Under the pieces are notes generated by a model, which was not told the DNA's origin, searched no databases, and was given only the letters and a program-made list of their open reading frames with translations. This document shows, piece by piece, positions 9,332 through 22,128 of a stretch of 64,000 nucleotides of DNA (within the stretch, counting starts at the first letter, position 1; every line of letters starts with the position of its first letter). Source of the DNA: Butyricimonas faecalis (GTDB taxonomy: Bacteria; Bacteroidota; Bacteroidia; Bacteroidales; Marinifilaceae); the NCBI RefSeq assembly GCF_003991565.1, contig NZ_CP032819.1, forward strand, positions 1,612,001-1,676,000. The letters run 5' to 3'. The position numbers and the translations under genes are program-made.

Positions 9332-9904
9332 ATGGAAAACAAACAAGATATATTAAAACAGTTGTCCAGCAACGACATGGACGTCGTTAGAGGAGCTATC
9401 GAACAAATAAAACAAGAAGGAGACATTTCCATCGCCCCCGAATTGCTGGATATTTTGCTACAAAGTCAGGATCCGAACATGATTACCAACCTCACGGCCT
9501 TACTCTCGGACGTGAAAGAATCCGACTTCAAAACGGTCTTGATGGATAAATTGATCAACGCCCCCGATCGTAGCGGTAAAGCCAATTTATTGCGCATCTG
9601 TTGGGAATCAGCTATCGATTTTTCAGAATACCTGGACGTGTTCGTTGATATGCTATTACATGAAGACTTTATCACGGCACTAGAAGCATCCACTGTCATT
9701 GAAAACTTACACGGCAACATCCCGGAAGAAAAAATTCACATAGCCATCCAGCGCTTAAAATCCGAAAGCAATGAAAGCAACGCCTTCTTATTGGAAGGTA
9801 CCATCCCTCACCTAGAAGAGATGCTTCTCAAGGAAGAAGAAGAAGAGGAAGAAGAACATCATCACGATCACGGGCACGATTGTAGTTGCCATTGCCATGA
9901 CTAG
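9332..9904 (+). CDS. HEAT-like helical protein with acidic, His/Cys-rich C-terminal tail
   Basis: A 190-residue cytoplasmic protein. Residues 1-165 are helical with HEAT/ARM-like periodicity (repeated 'LLDILLQSQDPNMITNLTALL'-like helices, given here as a pattern only). The C-terminus is a run of glutamates followed by HHHDHGHDCSCHCHD, an evident metal-chelating tail with seven His and three Cys. The ATG at 9332 is preferred over an upstream TTG because of the promoter position. No enzyme motif is visible. A metal-handling or scaffold role is only a guess; orthologues with similar tails occur in Bacteroidetes next to xerD, from memory. Confidence 0.72.
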   Translation: MENKQDILKQLSSNDMDVVRGAIEQIKQEGDISIAPELLDILLQSQDPNMITNLTALLSDVKESDFKTVLMDKLINAPDRSGKANLLRICWESAIDFSEYLDVFVDMLLHEDFITALEASTVIENLHGNIPEEKIHIAIQRLKSESNESNAFLLEGTIPHLEEMLLKEEEEEEEEHHHDHGHDCSCHCHD

Positions 9905-9914
9905 TTATCAATTA

Positions 9915-10823
9915 TCAATAAAGCCACTCTTTCACCTGTCCAACTTTCTCATCCAAAGGCATATTCCCATCTAACCACTTAATGTCAAATCCATCCCGTT
10001 CCATTTTACGAAACCATGTCATTTGACGTTTGGCAAACTGATGGATGGCAATATTTAATTGTTCCACCATATCGTCATACTTCAACTCTCCGGTCAAATA
10101 CAAGGTCAAATATTTGTACTCCAACCCGTAATAGATCAGATCTTCCGGCTTTATCCCCTTATCAAGCAATCCCTTCACTTCATCAACCATACCCGCTTGT
10201 AAACGAGTGTGCAAACGTTCGGTAATTCGCTTCCTACGAGTTTCCCGATCAAACAACACGCCAACAATCAACGACTTTACTTCCGGGAACTCCCCCTCCT
10301 CCGGTTCATGAGTTTTATAATACTCGGCAATCTCGATAGCCCGAATAGCTCGCTTCACCGTGTCCGTATCCGTGGTATTATGCAACGAACGATAAGAAGC
10401 CAATATACCCGATAACTCTGTCAAAGACTTATGAGCCAACTGCTCCCGTAACTCGGGATTCTCCGGAACAGGAGTCATCCGGTAAGCTTTTAGGATAGAC
10501 TCCACGTACAAACCGCTTCCCCCACACAAAACAGGAAAAACACCTCTGCGTTCGCAATCCCTCCACACTTTTAAAAACTCCTGTTGGTACATGAACAGAT
10601 TAAAACGAAACCCGGCATCAGCAATATCAATCAAATGATAAGGCACACGTCTCCCCTCGTAAACATATTCGTCCAAATCTTTCCCCGTGCCAAGATCCAT
10701 TCCACGATAAATTTGTCTCGAATCGGCTGAAATAATCTCTCCTTTCAGTTCCGCGGCCAAACGTACCGCTAAAGAGGTCTTCCCTGTGGCCGTAGCCCCC
10801 AAAATGGTCAGTAAATTATACAT
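9915..10823 (-). CDS. miaA: tRNA dimethylallyltransferase MiaA
   Basis: Adds a dimethylallyl group to A37 of tRNAs reading UNN codons. The protein is 302 residues from the ATG giving MYNLLTILGATATGKT. The P-loop GATATGKTSLA is at about 8-18, followed by the ISADSRQIYRGMDLGTGK motif and the later 'YYGLEYKYL' and 'FAKRQMTWFRK' segments. The frame is open 39 codons further upstream, but that region crosses the promoter box and has no family match. Its end faces the HEAT-like gene, 11 bp away. Confidence 0.94.
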   Translation of the reverse strand: MYNLLTILGATATGKTSLAVRLAAELKGEIISADSRQIYRGMDLGTGKDLDEYVYEGRRVPYHLIDIADAGFRFNLFMYQQEFLKVWRDCERRGVFPVLCGGSGLYVESILKAYRMTPVPENPELREQLAHKSLTELSGILASYRSLHNTTDTDTVKRAIRAIEIAEYYKTHEPEEGEFPEVKSLIVGVLFDRETRRKRITERLHTRLQAGMVDEVKGLLDKGIKPEDLIYYGLEYKYLTLYLTGELKYDDMVEQLNIAIHQFAKRQMTWFRKMERDGFDIKWLDGNMPLDEKVGQVKEWLY

Positions 10824-10864
10824 GAATATTGCTCTATGATGATACCTGTTTTTATCTCTCCCGA

Positions 10865-10872
10865 CAAAGATA
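10865..10872 (-). promoter_or_regulatory. -7 promoter box (TATCTTTG) for miaA
   Basis: Minus-strand TATCTTTG matches TAnnTTTG about 42 bp before the miaA ATG and argues against the longer start. Confidence 0.5.
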
Positions 10873-10947
10873 GCTTTAAAAGTGGCAAGATTCATCTCCC
10901 CTCCGATTTTTTTCTCTGAGTTAATACCAACTAATGCCAAAAAGTGT

Positions 10948-10955
10948 TATATTTG
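10948..10955 (+). promoter_or_regulatory. -7 promoter box (TATATTTG) for the GNAT gene
   Basis: TATATTTG, 48 bp upstream of the acetyltransferase ATG, divergent from the miaA promoter. Confidence 0.55.
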
Positions 10956-11002
10956 AAAGCGACAAATAATACTACTTATTAAAAAATTATAAAACAGCAA
11001 CT

Positions 11003-11524
11003 ATGATAAATGATGACATCATTCGCTTAAGAGCTTTAGAACCTGAAGACTTGGAATGCCTGTATAAATGGGAAAACGATATGGATCTGTGGGAAGTCAG
11101 CGACACGCTTACCCCTTTCTCCCTGTTTACGTTAAAGAAATACATCGAAACTTGTCATCTGGATATATATACCACCAAACAACTCCGCTTAATGATTGAA
11201 AGAGTGGATACGAACGAGCGGATTGGACTAGTTGACCTCTATGATTTCGACCCGTACCATCAGCGTGCCGGTATCGGAATTATGATCCACAATACGGAAA
11301 ATCAAAAACAGGGCTACGCGACAGCCGCCATTCGCCTGATGATCGACTACTGTTTCGAAACATTGGGACTAAACCAGATTTACAGTAGCGTACCCAGTGG
11401 CAACATTGGCAGCCGCAAACTCTTCGAAAAACTTGGTTTCGTGCAGACCGGATACCGAAAAAATTGGCTCCGACGAGGAAATGGCTGGGAAGACATTGTA
11501 TATTTCCAACTACTAAATCAATAA
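11003..11524 (+). CDS. GNAT-family N-acetyltransferase (RimJ/SpeG-like)
   Basis: A 173-residue acetyl-CoA-dependent acetyltransferase. The acetyl-CoA loop is QKQGYATAAIRLM at about 98-110, and the C-terminal NIGSRKLFEKLGFVQTGYRK strand is typical of the RimJ/RimL and spermidine acetyltransferase branch. The N-terminus (IRLRALEPEDLECLYKWEN) is also characteristic of that branch. The substrate could be a protein N-terminus or a polyamine. It is monocistronic, with its own promoter and a strong terminator. Confidence 0.85.
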   Translation: MINDDIIRLRALEPEDLECLYKWENDMDLWEVSDTLTPFSLFTLKKYIETCHLDIYTTKQLRLMIERVDTNERIGLVDLYDFDPYHQRAGIGIMIHNTENQKQGYATAAIRLMIDYCFETLGLNQIYSSVPSGNIGSRKLFEKLGFVQTGYRKNWLRRGNGWEDIVYFQLLNQ

Positions 11525-11532
11525 ACCAAATC

Positions 11533-11565
11533 AAGGCTGTCAAAAGTAAATAGACAGCCTTTTTT
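11533..11565 (+). terminator. Intrinsic terminator after the GNAT gene
   Basis: Perfect 9-bp stem AAGGCTGTC/GACAGCCTT (11533-11541, 11553-11561) with an 11-nt loop, followed by a T tract. Confidence 0.9.
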
Positions 11566-11612
11566 CTTCATTTTAGAAGGTTGTCCAAAAAGTTTATTAA
11601 ACCCAAACGATT

Positions 11613-13604
11613 ATGAAACACTCGTTATTACTAGTTTGTCTATTCTCAGGATTCTTGACGAAAGCTGCTATTCCGGAAAAAACAATTCAAGCCACCATTA
11701 CCGACATTCAGGCAAAAGGAGTTACTAACACCATCGCCATCGAAACCGGGGTACGACAAGTCGCTCATCTTTGGCAACCACAAGATGGCACAGACTCCGA
11801 ATTCCAAGAATTTTGCGTGAAAAACTACATCACCACTCCCGAACAAAAACAACAAGTATTCCAAAAAGTAAGTCATTACTTCGAAGCCCTATGGGGACAT
11901 TTTAATGAAATCACGCTTCAACTTCAATTAAACCTGCACCAAGACAACGGTCCTCTTCATGACATCGATCCCATGTTCGGTGCTTATAGCCCCGGCTCTC
12001 ATTTGATCAACGATCTTTACAACAATAAAATCGGCTTTATCATTGCCCTCAACTTCCCGGAAGTACCTTTACAGGACAAGGAAAAACTAGGCTCCGACCG
12101 CATGGCTTGGGCCTATGCCCGTCTTGGTGATGTATTCACCCAACGGGTTCCGGCAGAACTAATCCAAGCCGGAGTAAAAGCGGAAAGTGATGCCGACGTG
12201 TACATTTCAAGCTACAACATCTACATGGGCCACGTGTTAAACGCCAAGGGGCAAAAACTCTTCCCCGAAGACAAAATCTTACTTACCCATTGGAATTTAA
12301 GAGACGAAATCAAGGCCAACTACAACAAAGGAAAAGAAGGCTTGTCCAAGCAACGCACGGTTTATGAAGTCATGAAACGGATTATCTCGCAGGAAATTCC
12401 CGTGCAAGTCATCAATTCCGGAACTTACGACTGGAATCCTTACACCAACACGCTCACCCAAAACGGACAAACCGCAACGGGAACCCCGGAGGCGACAGAA
12501 CGCTATCAACGTATGTTGAATAACTTCCACGCCATGAAAGCCATCGATCCTTACACCGGTAAAAATTTCATTGAAAGGAAATTTTCGGGAGAAATGGAAG
12601 TATCGGTAGAAGATGTAAAAACTCTCTTCACCCAATTTCTCTCTTCACCGGAGCTGAAAGAGGTCGGTAAGATCATCTCCAAACGCCTGGGCCGAAAACT
12701 GGAAGCTTATGACATTTGGTACGATGGATTCAAACCCCGCAGCAACCTGGATGAAACCAAACTGGACACACAAATTCAAAAACTTTACCCCACTGCCGAA
12801 GCTTTTAAGGCAGGACTTCCTTCCTTGCTCGTGCATTTAGGGTTCACCCCCGAAAGAGCAAACGAAATTTGCGATAAAATAGCCGTGGATGCAGCCAGGG
12901 GTTCAGGACACGCGTGGGGAGCCGCCATGAAAGGCCAACAATCACACCTCCGCACTAGAATCCCGGCAGAAGGTATGAATTACAAGGGATACAACATTGC
13001 CGTCCATGAATTCGGCCATAACGTGGAACAAACCATTTCCATGTACAACGTCGACAACTTCATGATGGCAGGAGTCCCCAATACCGCCTTTACCGAAGCC
13101 CTCGCTTTCGTGTTCCAAAAACGGGATCTGCAATTACTGGGCATCGAAAACCATGATCCGGAAAAAGACAACATGGACATTCTTGATAAATTCTGGAGTC
13201 TATACGAAATCATGGGTGTATCCATGCTTGACATCTCCATCTGGGAATGGTTGTACGCGAACCCGAATGCGACAGCCGAGCAGCTAAAAGAAGCCACAAT
13301 CAACTTATCAAAAGAAATATGGAATAAATATTACGCTCCTGTTTTTGGCAAAAAAGACGAAACGGTTTTAGCCATCTATTCTCACATGATCAGCTATCCG
13401 CTATACTTGTCAGCGTATGCATTCGGTCAAATCATCGAATTCCAACTGGAAGACTATCTTAACGGCAAGAATTTCGCTCAAGAAGTCGATCGCATTTACC
13501 GTCTGGGACGTTTAACTCCAAACGAGTGGATGATACAAGCCACGGGCAATGACCTCAGCGTGGAACCCATGATACATGCTTTACAAAAAGTAATTAAAAA
13601 ATAA
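11613..13604 (+). CDS. Secreted gluzincin-type zinc metallopeptidase (M3/M49-like)
   Basis: A 663-residue protein with an N-terminal signal peptide (about 1-18, ending TKAA). The zinc motif HEFGH is at 465-469 (preceding context NIAVHEFGHNVEQ). A candidate third ligand is E495 in AFTEALAFVFQKR, 26 residues downstream, which is the gluzincin spacing seen in M3-type oligopeptidases. The long helical body before the motif also fits M3/M49-like folds. Expected to act in the periplasm on peptides. The exact MEROPS family is unsettled, because M49 enzymes have HExxxH rather than HExxH. Confidence 0.78.
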   Translation: MKHSLLLVCLFSGFLTKAAIPEKTIQATITDIQAKGVTNTIAIETGVRQVAHLWQPQDGTDSEFQEFCVKNYITTPEQKQQVFQKVSHYFEALWGHFNEITLQLQLNLHQDNGPLHDIDPMFGAYSPGSHLINDLYNNKIGFIIALNFPEVPLQDKEKLGSDRMAWAYARLGDVFTQRVPAELIQAGVKAESDADVYISSYNIYMGHVLNAKGQKLFPEDKILLTHWNLRDEIKANYNKGKEGLSKQRTVYEVMKRIISQEIPVQVINSGTYDWNPYTNTLTQNGQTATGTPEATERYQRMLNNFHAMKAIDPYTGKNFIERKFSGEMEVSVEDVKTLFTQFLSSPELKEVGKIISKRLGRKLEAYDIWYDGFKPRSNLDETKLDTQIQKLYPTAEAFKAGLPSLLVHLGFTPERANEICDKIAVDAARGSGHAWGAAMKGQQSHLRTRIPAEGMNYKGYNIAVHEFGHNVEQTISMYNVDNFMMAGVPNTAFTEALAFVFQKRDLQLLGIENHDPEKDNMDILDKFWSLYEIMGVSMLDISIWEWLYANPNATAEQLKEATINLSKEIWNKYYAPVFGKKDETVLAIYSHMISYPLYLSAYAFGQIIEFQLEDYLNGKNFAQEVDRIYRLGRLTPNEWMIQATGNDLSVEPMIHALQKVIKK

Positions 13605-13637
13605 TTTCCTCTATAACCAGAGGAGGGAGAGAGTTAG

Positions 13638-13691
13638 AAATATAACAACAGCCGATGGAACTAAAAGTAACCATCGGCTGTTGTTATATTT
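13638..13691. terminator. Bidirectional terminator between the metallopeptidase gene and clpC
   Basis: A perfect 21-bp inverted repeat with arms 13638-13658 and 13671-13691, a 12-nt loop, A/T-rich outer stem and GC-rich core (CAGCCGATGG/CCATCGGCTG). It works for both convergent genes. Confidence 0.9.
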
Positions 13692-13700
13692 CACCCTCAT

Positions 13701-16202
13701 TTATTTTTCTTTCTCGGCGATCATCAATTTATCGTTCTCCTTATCATACCCCACATCCAACTCCGTTCCCTCTGCGACTCCTTTGATAATCACCTCTGCC
13801 AACTCATCCTCCAGATACTTCTGGATAGCTCGTTTCAGCGGACGGGCACCATACTGCGGATCATACCCTTTCTCGATGATGAAATCTTTCGCCTCTTTCG
13901 AGATCGTAATCACCAAACCGAGATCGTTCACCCGTTTAAACAGACTCTTCAACTCGATATCGATAATCTTATAGATATCCTCTTTCGTCAAAGGATTAAA
14001 CATGATAATATCATCAATACGATTCAAGAACTCCGGCGAGAAAGCATTCTTCAACGCTTTCTGAACAACACCCCTGGCGTACTCGCTATTTCCCTCCATA
14101 TTCTGAGAACCGAAACCGATTCCCCGACCGAAATCTTTCAACTGACGGCTACCGATATTGGATGTCATAATCACGATCGTATTTTTGAAATCTACTTTCC
14201 GTCCCAAACTATCGGTCAACTGCCCGTCATCCAACAACTGTAACAGAATATTGAACACATCCGGGTGAGCCTTTTCGATCTCGTCCAGCAACACCACAGA
14301 ATACGGTTTACGACGTACTTTCTCGGTCAACTGCCCACCTTCCTCGTATCCCACGTATCCCGGAGGTGCACCCACCAGTCGGGACACGGCGAATTTTTCC
14401 ATGTACTCACTCATATCTATCCGGATCAACGCATCCTCGGTATCAAACAAGTAACGGGCCAGCACCTTGGCCAACTGCGTCTTCCCGACACCTGTCGGTC
14501 CCAAGAAAATAAATGAACCGATCGGACGATTCGGATCTTTCAACCCGGCACGGTTTCGGTGTATCGCCTTCACGATCTTCTCTATCGCTTCCTGCTGCCC
14601 GACAACACTCTCGCTCAATTCATCATGCATCTGCAACAACTTCATTCCCTCGGTCTTGGCAATACGTTTCACCGGAACCCCGGTCATCATAGCCACCACC
14701 TCGGCAATATGCTCTTCGGTCACGGTCACCCGGTTCTCCTGCAAATCCCGTTCCCAATTTACCTTCTCTTCTTCCAACTGCTTCAACAACTGTCGTTCCT
14801 TATCCCGGAAAGCAGCCGCCACCTCAAAGTTCTGTTGTTTCACGGCCTCCTTCTTCTTCTCCTTCACCTCTTCCACGTCCTTCTCCAACTGCTCGATAAT
14901 AGGTGGTACATTTATATTGGATATATGCACTCTCGACCCCGCCTCATCCAAGGCATCAATCGCCTTATCCGGCAAAGCCCGATCGGAAATATAACGGGTT
15001 GTCAGTTTTACACAGGCCTTGATCGCCTCGTCCGTGTAACGCACGTTATGGTGATCCTCGTAACGGGACTTAATATTATTCAATATTTCCACCGTCTCGT
15101 CAAACGAGGTCGGTTCCACCAGCACCTTCTGGAAACGACGCTCCAAGGCTCCATCCTTCTCTATATTCTGGCGATACTCATCCAACGTCGTTGCCCCGAT
15201 ACATTGAATCTCTCCGCGGGCCAACGCCGGTTTCAACATATTGGCCGCATCCAAGTTACCCCCGGAACTTCCGGCCCCGACAATCGTGTGAATCTCATCG
15301 ATAAACAAAATGATATTCCGATTCTTTGCCAACTCGGCAAGAATCGCTTTCATCCGTTCCTCGAATTGACCGCGGTACTTCGTTCCCGCCACGATAGAAG
15401 CAATATCCAAAGAAATCACTCGCTTGTCAAATAGCACCCGCGACACCTTCTTCTGAACGATACGCAAGGCAAGGCCCTCGGCAATAGCCGATTTACCGAC
15501 TCCCGGATCCCCGATCAACACCGGGTTATTCTTCTTACGACGGCTCAGAATCTGTGCCAAACGCTCGATCTCCCGATCACGTCCCACGATCGGGTCCAAA
15601 GCCCCCTCTTCCGCGGCTTTCGTGATATCATTCCCGAAATTATCCAACACGGGAGTATCGGATTTGGAAGAAACAGGCCCTCCCTGACGATAAGGATTAT
15701 ACATCGAAGATTCATCATCTCCCTCTTCCGGATCATCCCCTTCGTCATTGAACTCGGACTGCATCCGCATCTTCTCTTTTAGCACGGCCTCTTTAAAGAT
15801 GTCGTAATCTATATTCATAGTTTTAAACAACTTTGTCACAAAACCGGCTTGATTTCTCAATATGGCCAGCATCACATGTTCCGAATCCAGTTCATTATCC
15901 CCCAGATCCCACGCCTCGTCGGATACACGCTTCAACACGCTATTCGCCGCTAATGTAAAGTCAAAACTTTCCACTTTATCGGATTTATAACGTTTACCCC
16001 CCAGGCGTTGCTCTATCTTATCTTTCACCTCGTAAAAATCCAATCCCAAAGACATCAATATATCAATCGCCCTTCCACTCCTCAACTTCAACAAACCCAA
16101 AAACAAATGCTCCGGGTAAATTTTAGAATTTCCCAGTCGCTTTGCTTCCTCGCCTGCCGAAGTCATAATCTGTTTTAGTCGTCTTGTATCTTCTTTTCCC
16201 AT
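13701..16202 (-). CDS. clpC: ClpC-type AAA+ unfoldase
   Basis: An 833-residue Hsp100 unfoldase that feeds substrates to ClpP. The N-domain (two Clp_N repeats) covers about 1-145, followed by an acidic linker (150-165). AAA-1 has Walker A GDPGVGKS at 231-238 and Walker B ILFIDE at 298-303. A coiled middle region with UVR-like character is at about 440-490. AAA-2 has Walker A GPTGVGKT at 568-575 and Walker B VVLLDE at 636-641. The C-terminal D2-small domain is present. The short middle domain separates it from ClpB. No McsA/McsB partners are nearby. The ClpP-binding tripeptide was not checked beyond family expectation. Confidence 0.94.
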   Translation of the reverse strand: MGKEDTRRLKQIMTSAGEEAKRLGNSKIYPEHLFLGLLKLRSGRAIDILMSLGLDFYEVKDKIEQRLGGKRYKSDKVESFDFTLAANSVLKRVSDEAWDLGDNELDSEHVMLAILRNQAGFVTKLFKTMNIDYDIFKEAVLKEKMRMQSEFNDEGDDPEEGDDESSMYNPYRQGGPVSSKSDTPVLDNFGNDITKAAEEGALDPIVGRDREIERLAQILSRRKKNNPVLIGDPGVGKSAIAEGLALRIVQKKVSRVLFDKRVISLDIASIVAGTKYRGQFEERMKAILAELAKNRNIILFIDEIHTIVGAGSSGGNLDAANMLKPALARGEIQCIGATTLDEYRQNIEKDGALERRFQKVLVEPTSFDETVEILNNIKSRYEDHHNVRYTDEAIKACVKLTTRYISDRALPDKAIDALDEAGSRVHISNINVPPIIEQLEKDVEEVKEKKKEAVKQQNFEVAAAFRDKERQLLKQLEEEKVNWERDLQENRVTVTEEHIAEVVAMMTGVPVKRIAKTEGMKLLQMHDELSESVVGQQEAIEKIVKAIHRNRAGLKDPNRPIGSFIFLGPTGVGKTQLAKVLARYLFDTEDALIRIDMSEYMEKFAVSRLVGAPPGYVGYEEGGQLTEKVRRKPYSVVLLDEIEKAHPDVFNILLQLLDDGQLTDSLGRKVDFKNTIVIMTSNIGSRQLKDFGRGIGFGSQNMEGNSEYARGVVQKALKNAFSPEFLNRIDDIIMFNPLTKEDIYKIIDIELKSLFKRVNDLGLVITISKEAKDFIIEKGYDPQYGARPLKRAIQKYLEDELAEVIIKGVAEGTELDVGYDKENDKLMIAEKEK

Positions 16203-16326
16203 ATTTTCAATGCCGCCCTTCCACGGCTTTACTTGTTACTTTTTATTTATCGTAAAGATAAACGATATACTTCAATATTCAAAATAAGTCCACAAGCATT
16301 TACTCCCCTTCAAAACATCCTCCTCC

Positions 16327-18921
<2,595 letters not shown>

Positions 18922-18961
18922 CCATGGTAAAAAAGAGATTGAATCTCCTTTTCATCATGTA

Positions 18962-18969
18962 CAAAGATA
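18962..18969 (-). promoter_or_regulatory. -7 promoter box (TATCTTTG) for ligA
   Basis: Minus-strand TATCTTTG, about 130 bp upstream of ligA. The transcript would begin with the inverted repeat described at 18843-18921, placing a hairpin in the leader. Confidence 0.45.
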
Positions 18970-19048
18970 ATCGTTATTGATGGAGATTGTGGGAAAAAAT
19001 AATTATTTTAGCGGAATAATTTTATAAAAACAAACTACAACACTACAC

Positions 19049-22048
19049 ATGAGGCACAAACATACATCGTTATTCTTAAATGCTCTGACAATAGGCATAT
19101 TGCTTACATTCACTCTCATCACTCCCGGTAAAGCCCAATTTGTTGATCTCGGCCAAGACCCGTGCAGCACCCGCTGGCGACAAATCAAAACGGATAACTT
19201 CCAGATCATCTACCCCGACTTCTTCGAAGACAACGCCCAATACCTGGCAAACATCTACGAGAAACTATACGCCCATGCCAACACCCTCGGCATCACTCCC
19301 AAAAGGATATCTATGATCGTGCGGGCCAACGGTGGCGTGTCAAACGGAAATGCAAGCTGGGCCCCCAAAAAAAGTGAACTCTACACGGCTCCCCCGCAGG
19401 AAGTCAGCGATGCCTGGTTAGAACACCTATGTATCCATGAATTCCGTCACGTCGTGCAATACGACAAAGTAAATCAAAGCTTTACCAAAGCATTATATTA
19501 CATCTTCGGGGAACAAATCACGATGGCCGTCATCGGGGTATATGTCCCCATGTGGTTTCTCGAAGGAGACGCCACGGTATTCGAGACCTCTGTCGGTAAA
19601 GGCGGGCGCGGACGTTCACCCGAATTTCTCAACCAAATGAAAGCCCAGATCACGGAAAAAGGAATATACACCTACTACAAGGCCGTACTCGGCTCTTACA
19701 AAGACTTTGTTCCCAACCACTACGCCCTCGGCTACTACATGGTCGGGAACAGCCGTGTTCACTACGGTCCCGCCATCTGGCAGAATGCCCTCACCCGGGT
19801 CGGGAAACGCCCGTACGGGATCACGCCTTTCTCCCGCAGCCTCAAACTCACGATGAACGAAAAACGGGACTCCATTTGGTCCTCCCGCCATTTCCAATCT
19901 CTTTTCATCAACCCCGACAGCGTGAAACAGGCCAACACCTATTGCGATGCCAAACGAACCCTCTACCGGGACAACTTCAGTGAACTCCAACAAATATGGA
20001 AACAGGAGGCCGACCAAGTACCCCACGCTTTCGACACCATCGCGACCGCGAACAAAATATACACGAACTACCACTACCCGACAGCCACCCCGTCCGGCCA
20101 AATCATCGCCTACAAAGAAGGACTTGCACAAGAAGGAACTTTCGTTTTCCTACACCCGGACAAAGACGAAATCATCACCCGTACGGGAATCCTGTATGAT
20201 TACAAATTTGCCTACCAAAACGAAACACTCCTATGGTCCGAGTACAAACACCATCCCCGCTGGGAACACGGGGGCAAAATGGTCCTCGCCAGCTATGACC
20301 TACGCCACAAAAAATATCACCGCTACCCCACTCGGCAGAACAGGTACGCCCCCTTTGCCGTAAACGGAAACTGGGGATTCGTAGAAGTTGACAAGGAAGA
20401 CAACGCCTCCATCGTGATCCTTGACAACACGTTCCAGAAAGAAATATTCCGGGTAAAAGGCTCGGGAGACGAACTATTCGTGCACCCTTCCTACGACGGG
20501 AAAAACAATATCGTTACCGTGGTAGTCTCCTCGAAAGGCAAACACCTTGAATCCATCGATATTCAAACCGGCAAGCGTACCCCGATCACCGCCTGCACAC
20601 CCTACGAAATCGATAACCCGATCACCGTGAACGACCAGATCATATACCGGGGAGCCTTCGACGCCAACAACTCGTTCTACCGGCAAACCCAACCGCGGGA
20701 ATTCGGGACCAACATACTAAACTCCAAATTCGGACTGCGCTACCCGATCGTTACCCCGAACAAAGATTCACTCTTATTCTCATTCTACACCTCCGACGGG
20801 TACAAACCGGGGAAAATTGCCATCAGCCAACTGGAAAACAAACCGATAGACACACGAACCTTCCGCATCGCCGACAGCGTGACACGACAAGAAAACTGGC
20901 AATTCAAATTAACCGCCGACTCCACCTATGTCAGCCGAAAATACAACAAAACCTCCCACCTCTTCAACTTCCACAGCTGGGGTCCCATCTTCCCGGATGC
21001 CGAAGACGTGGACATTGACTTCGGGGTAGCCGTCAGTTCCCAGAACAAACTAAGCACCCTGTTCCTGACCGCGGGATTCGTGAGAGGAAAAGGGTATGAA
21101 CACGGCAACTGGCAGGTAAAAGCCACCTACAAAGGATTCTGGCCCACCCTGCAACTGGAATTCAAAAGCGGACGCAACGACGACTTCATGCAAGACTACG
21201 CGATAAAAAACATTCTAACCCGGAAAATCGACACGATTCGTACCATTTACAAATCACAACGCACGAAAGGAACCGCCACGGTGCAGTTCCCTTTCAACAT
21301 CTCCCGGAAAAACTATTCCCGTTACATCCTCCCATACGTGAAATATGAAATTCAAGCCGTACACTCGATAACAGCGAAACATGCCTACCTGTTGAACCAC
21401 AACCGGTGGTACAGCCTACCTTCCAACACCCCGTACAACTCCGTGCTCGCGAACCCGGATGATGTAAAACTCCAGATCATGCGCTACGGGCTCGTGCTCA
21501 GCAACCAAACCCGGATGAGCCAGCGGGACATCTATCCCCGCTGGGGACAACGTCTGGAAATAGGATACACCCACACACCTTTCGACGGCTTGGACTACGG
21601 CGACACCCAATGGGCGGATGGACGTTTATACCTTCCCGGATTCTGGAAACATCACTCCTGGACGCTTTATTTTGGTCATCAACTGAAATCCAATAAAACA
21701 ACCAACTACTACGGAAACCAGATATACTCCCCCCGGGGAGCCTCCCTCTACGGGTACAACCTGTCAACGCTGAAAATCTCCTACGCCTTCCCCTTCTGGT
21801 ACCCGGATGCCCACGTCGGACCGCTTCTCTACATGAAACGATTCACGGCTGAACCCTTCTTTGACACCGGTTGGGAAAAAAATCGTTATTGGGACAAAAC
21901 CTACCACTCCTATGGAATCGAAATCTCGGCCGCAACCCATTTCTTCCGTCTCCCGTTCCCCGTAAACATCGGTTTCCGAACCGGATACGAGACGAAAAGT
22001 AACTCCATGTTTGTCGACATGCTCTTCTCGGTAGCCTTCACCATTTAA
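19049..22048 (+). CDS. Large outer-membrane-associated protein with M1-like zinc peptidase motif, propeller and beta-barrel-like C-terminus
   Basis: A 999-residue exported protein. The signal peptide is about 1-30 (ending GKAQ). A gluzincin motif HEFRH is at 130-134, with WFLEGDA (E172) 38 residues later, a good candidate third ligand. The middle (about 340-640) shows repeated short beta segments of TolB-propeller type. The last ~350 residues alternate aromatic-rich strands and end in a phenylalanine-containing strand (MLFSVAFTI), as in outer-membrane barrels. I infer an outer-membrane protein carrying a periplasmic or surface peptidase-like domain. The substrate is unknown. Related proteins are widespread in Bacteroidetes, by memory of the architecture. 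Confidence 0.7.
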   Translation: MRHKHTSLFLNALTIGILLTFTLITPGKAQFVDLGQDPCSTRWRQIKTDNFQIIYPDFFEDNAQYLANIYEKLYAHANTLGITPKRISMIVRANGGVSNGNASWAPKKSELYTAPPQEVSDAWLEHLCIHEFRHVVQYDKVNQSFTKALYYIFGEQITMAVIGVYVPMWFLEGDATVFETSVGKGGRGRSPEFLNQMKAQITEKGIYTYYKAVLGSYKDFVPNHYALGYYMVGNSRVHYGPAIWQNALTRVGKRPYGITPFSRSLKLTMNEKRDSIWSSRHFQSLFINPDSVKQANTYCDAKRTLYRDNFSELQQIWKQEADQVPHAFDTIATANKIYTNYHYPTATPSGQIIAYKEGLAQEGTFVFLHPDKDEIITRTGILYDYKFAYQNETLLWSEYKHHPRWEHGGKMVLASYDLRHKKYHRYPTRQNRYAPFAVNGNWGFVEVDKEDNASIVILDNTFQKEIFRVKGSGDELFVHPSYDGKNNIVTVVVSSKGKHLESIDIQTGKRTPITACTPYEIDNPITVNDQIIYRGAFDANNSFYRQTQPREFGTNILNSKFGLRYPIVTPNKDSLLFSFYTSDGYKPGKIAISQLENKPIDTRTFRIADSVTRQENWQFKLTADSTYVSRKYNKTSHLFNFHSWGPIFPDAEDVDIDFGVAVSSQNKLSTLFLTAGFVRGKGYEHGNWQVKATYKGFWPTLQLEFKSGRNDDFMQDYAIKNILTRKIDTIRTIYKSQRTKGTATVQFPFNISRKNYSRYILPYVKYEIQAVHSITAKHAYLLNHNRWYSLPSNTPYNSVLANPDDVKLQIMRYGLVLSNQTRMSQRDIYPRWGQRLEIGYTHTPFDGLDYGDTQWADGRLYLPGFWKHHSWTLYFGHQLKSNKTTNYYGNQIYSPRGASLYGYNLSTLKISYAFPFWYPDAHVGPLLYMKRFTAEPFFDTGWEKNRYWDKTYHSYGIEISAATHFFRLPFPVNIGFRTGYETKSNSMFVDMLFSVAFTI

Positions 22049-22053
22049 TCGAT

Positions 22054-22098
22054 TCAAAATATTCGGATTCCCACAATTTGGAAATCCGAATATTTTGA
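22054..22098. terminator. Hairpin after the outer-membrane gene
   Basis: 16-bp perfect inverted repeat, 22054-22069 with 22083-22098 (core AATATTCGGATT/AATCCGAATATT), 13-nt loop. No long T run follows, but the outer stem is A/T-only, so termination is plausible in both directions. Confidence 0.65.
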
Positions 22099-22128
22099 TT
22101 ACCTTAGGAGCAATCAAAAAACAAACTT

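Noticed and set aside
10824..10940. N-terminal extension of MiaA
   Set aside because: Crosses a good -7 promoter box and has no similarity to MiaA.
14559..15434. 291-residue plus-strand frame opposite clpC
   Set aside because: Antisense shadow of the AAA+ gene.
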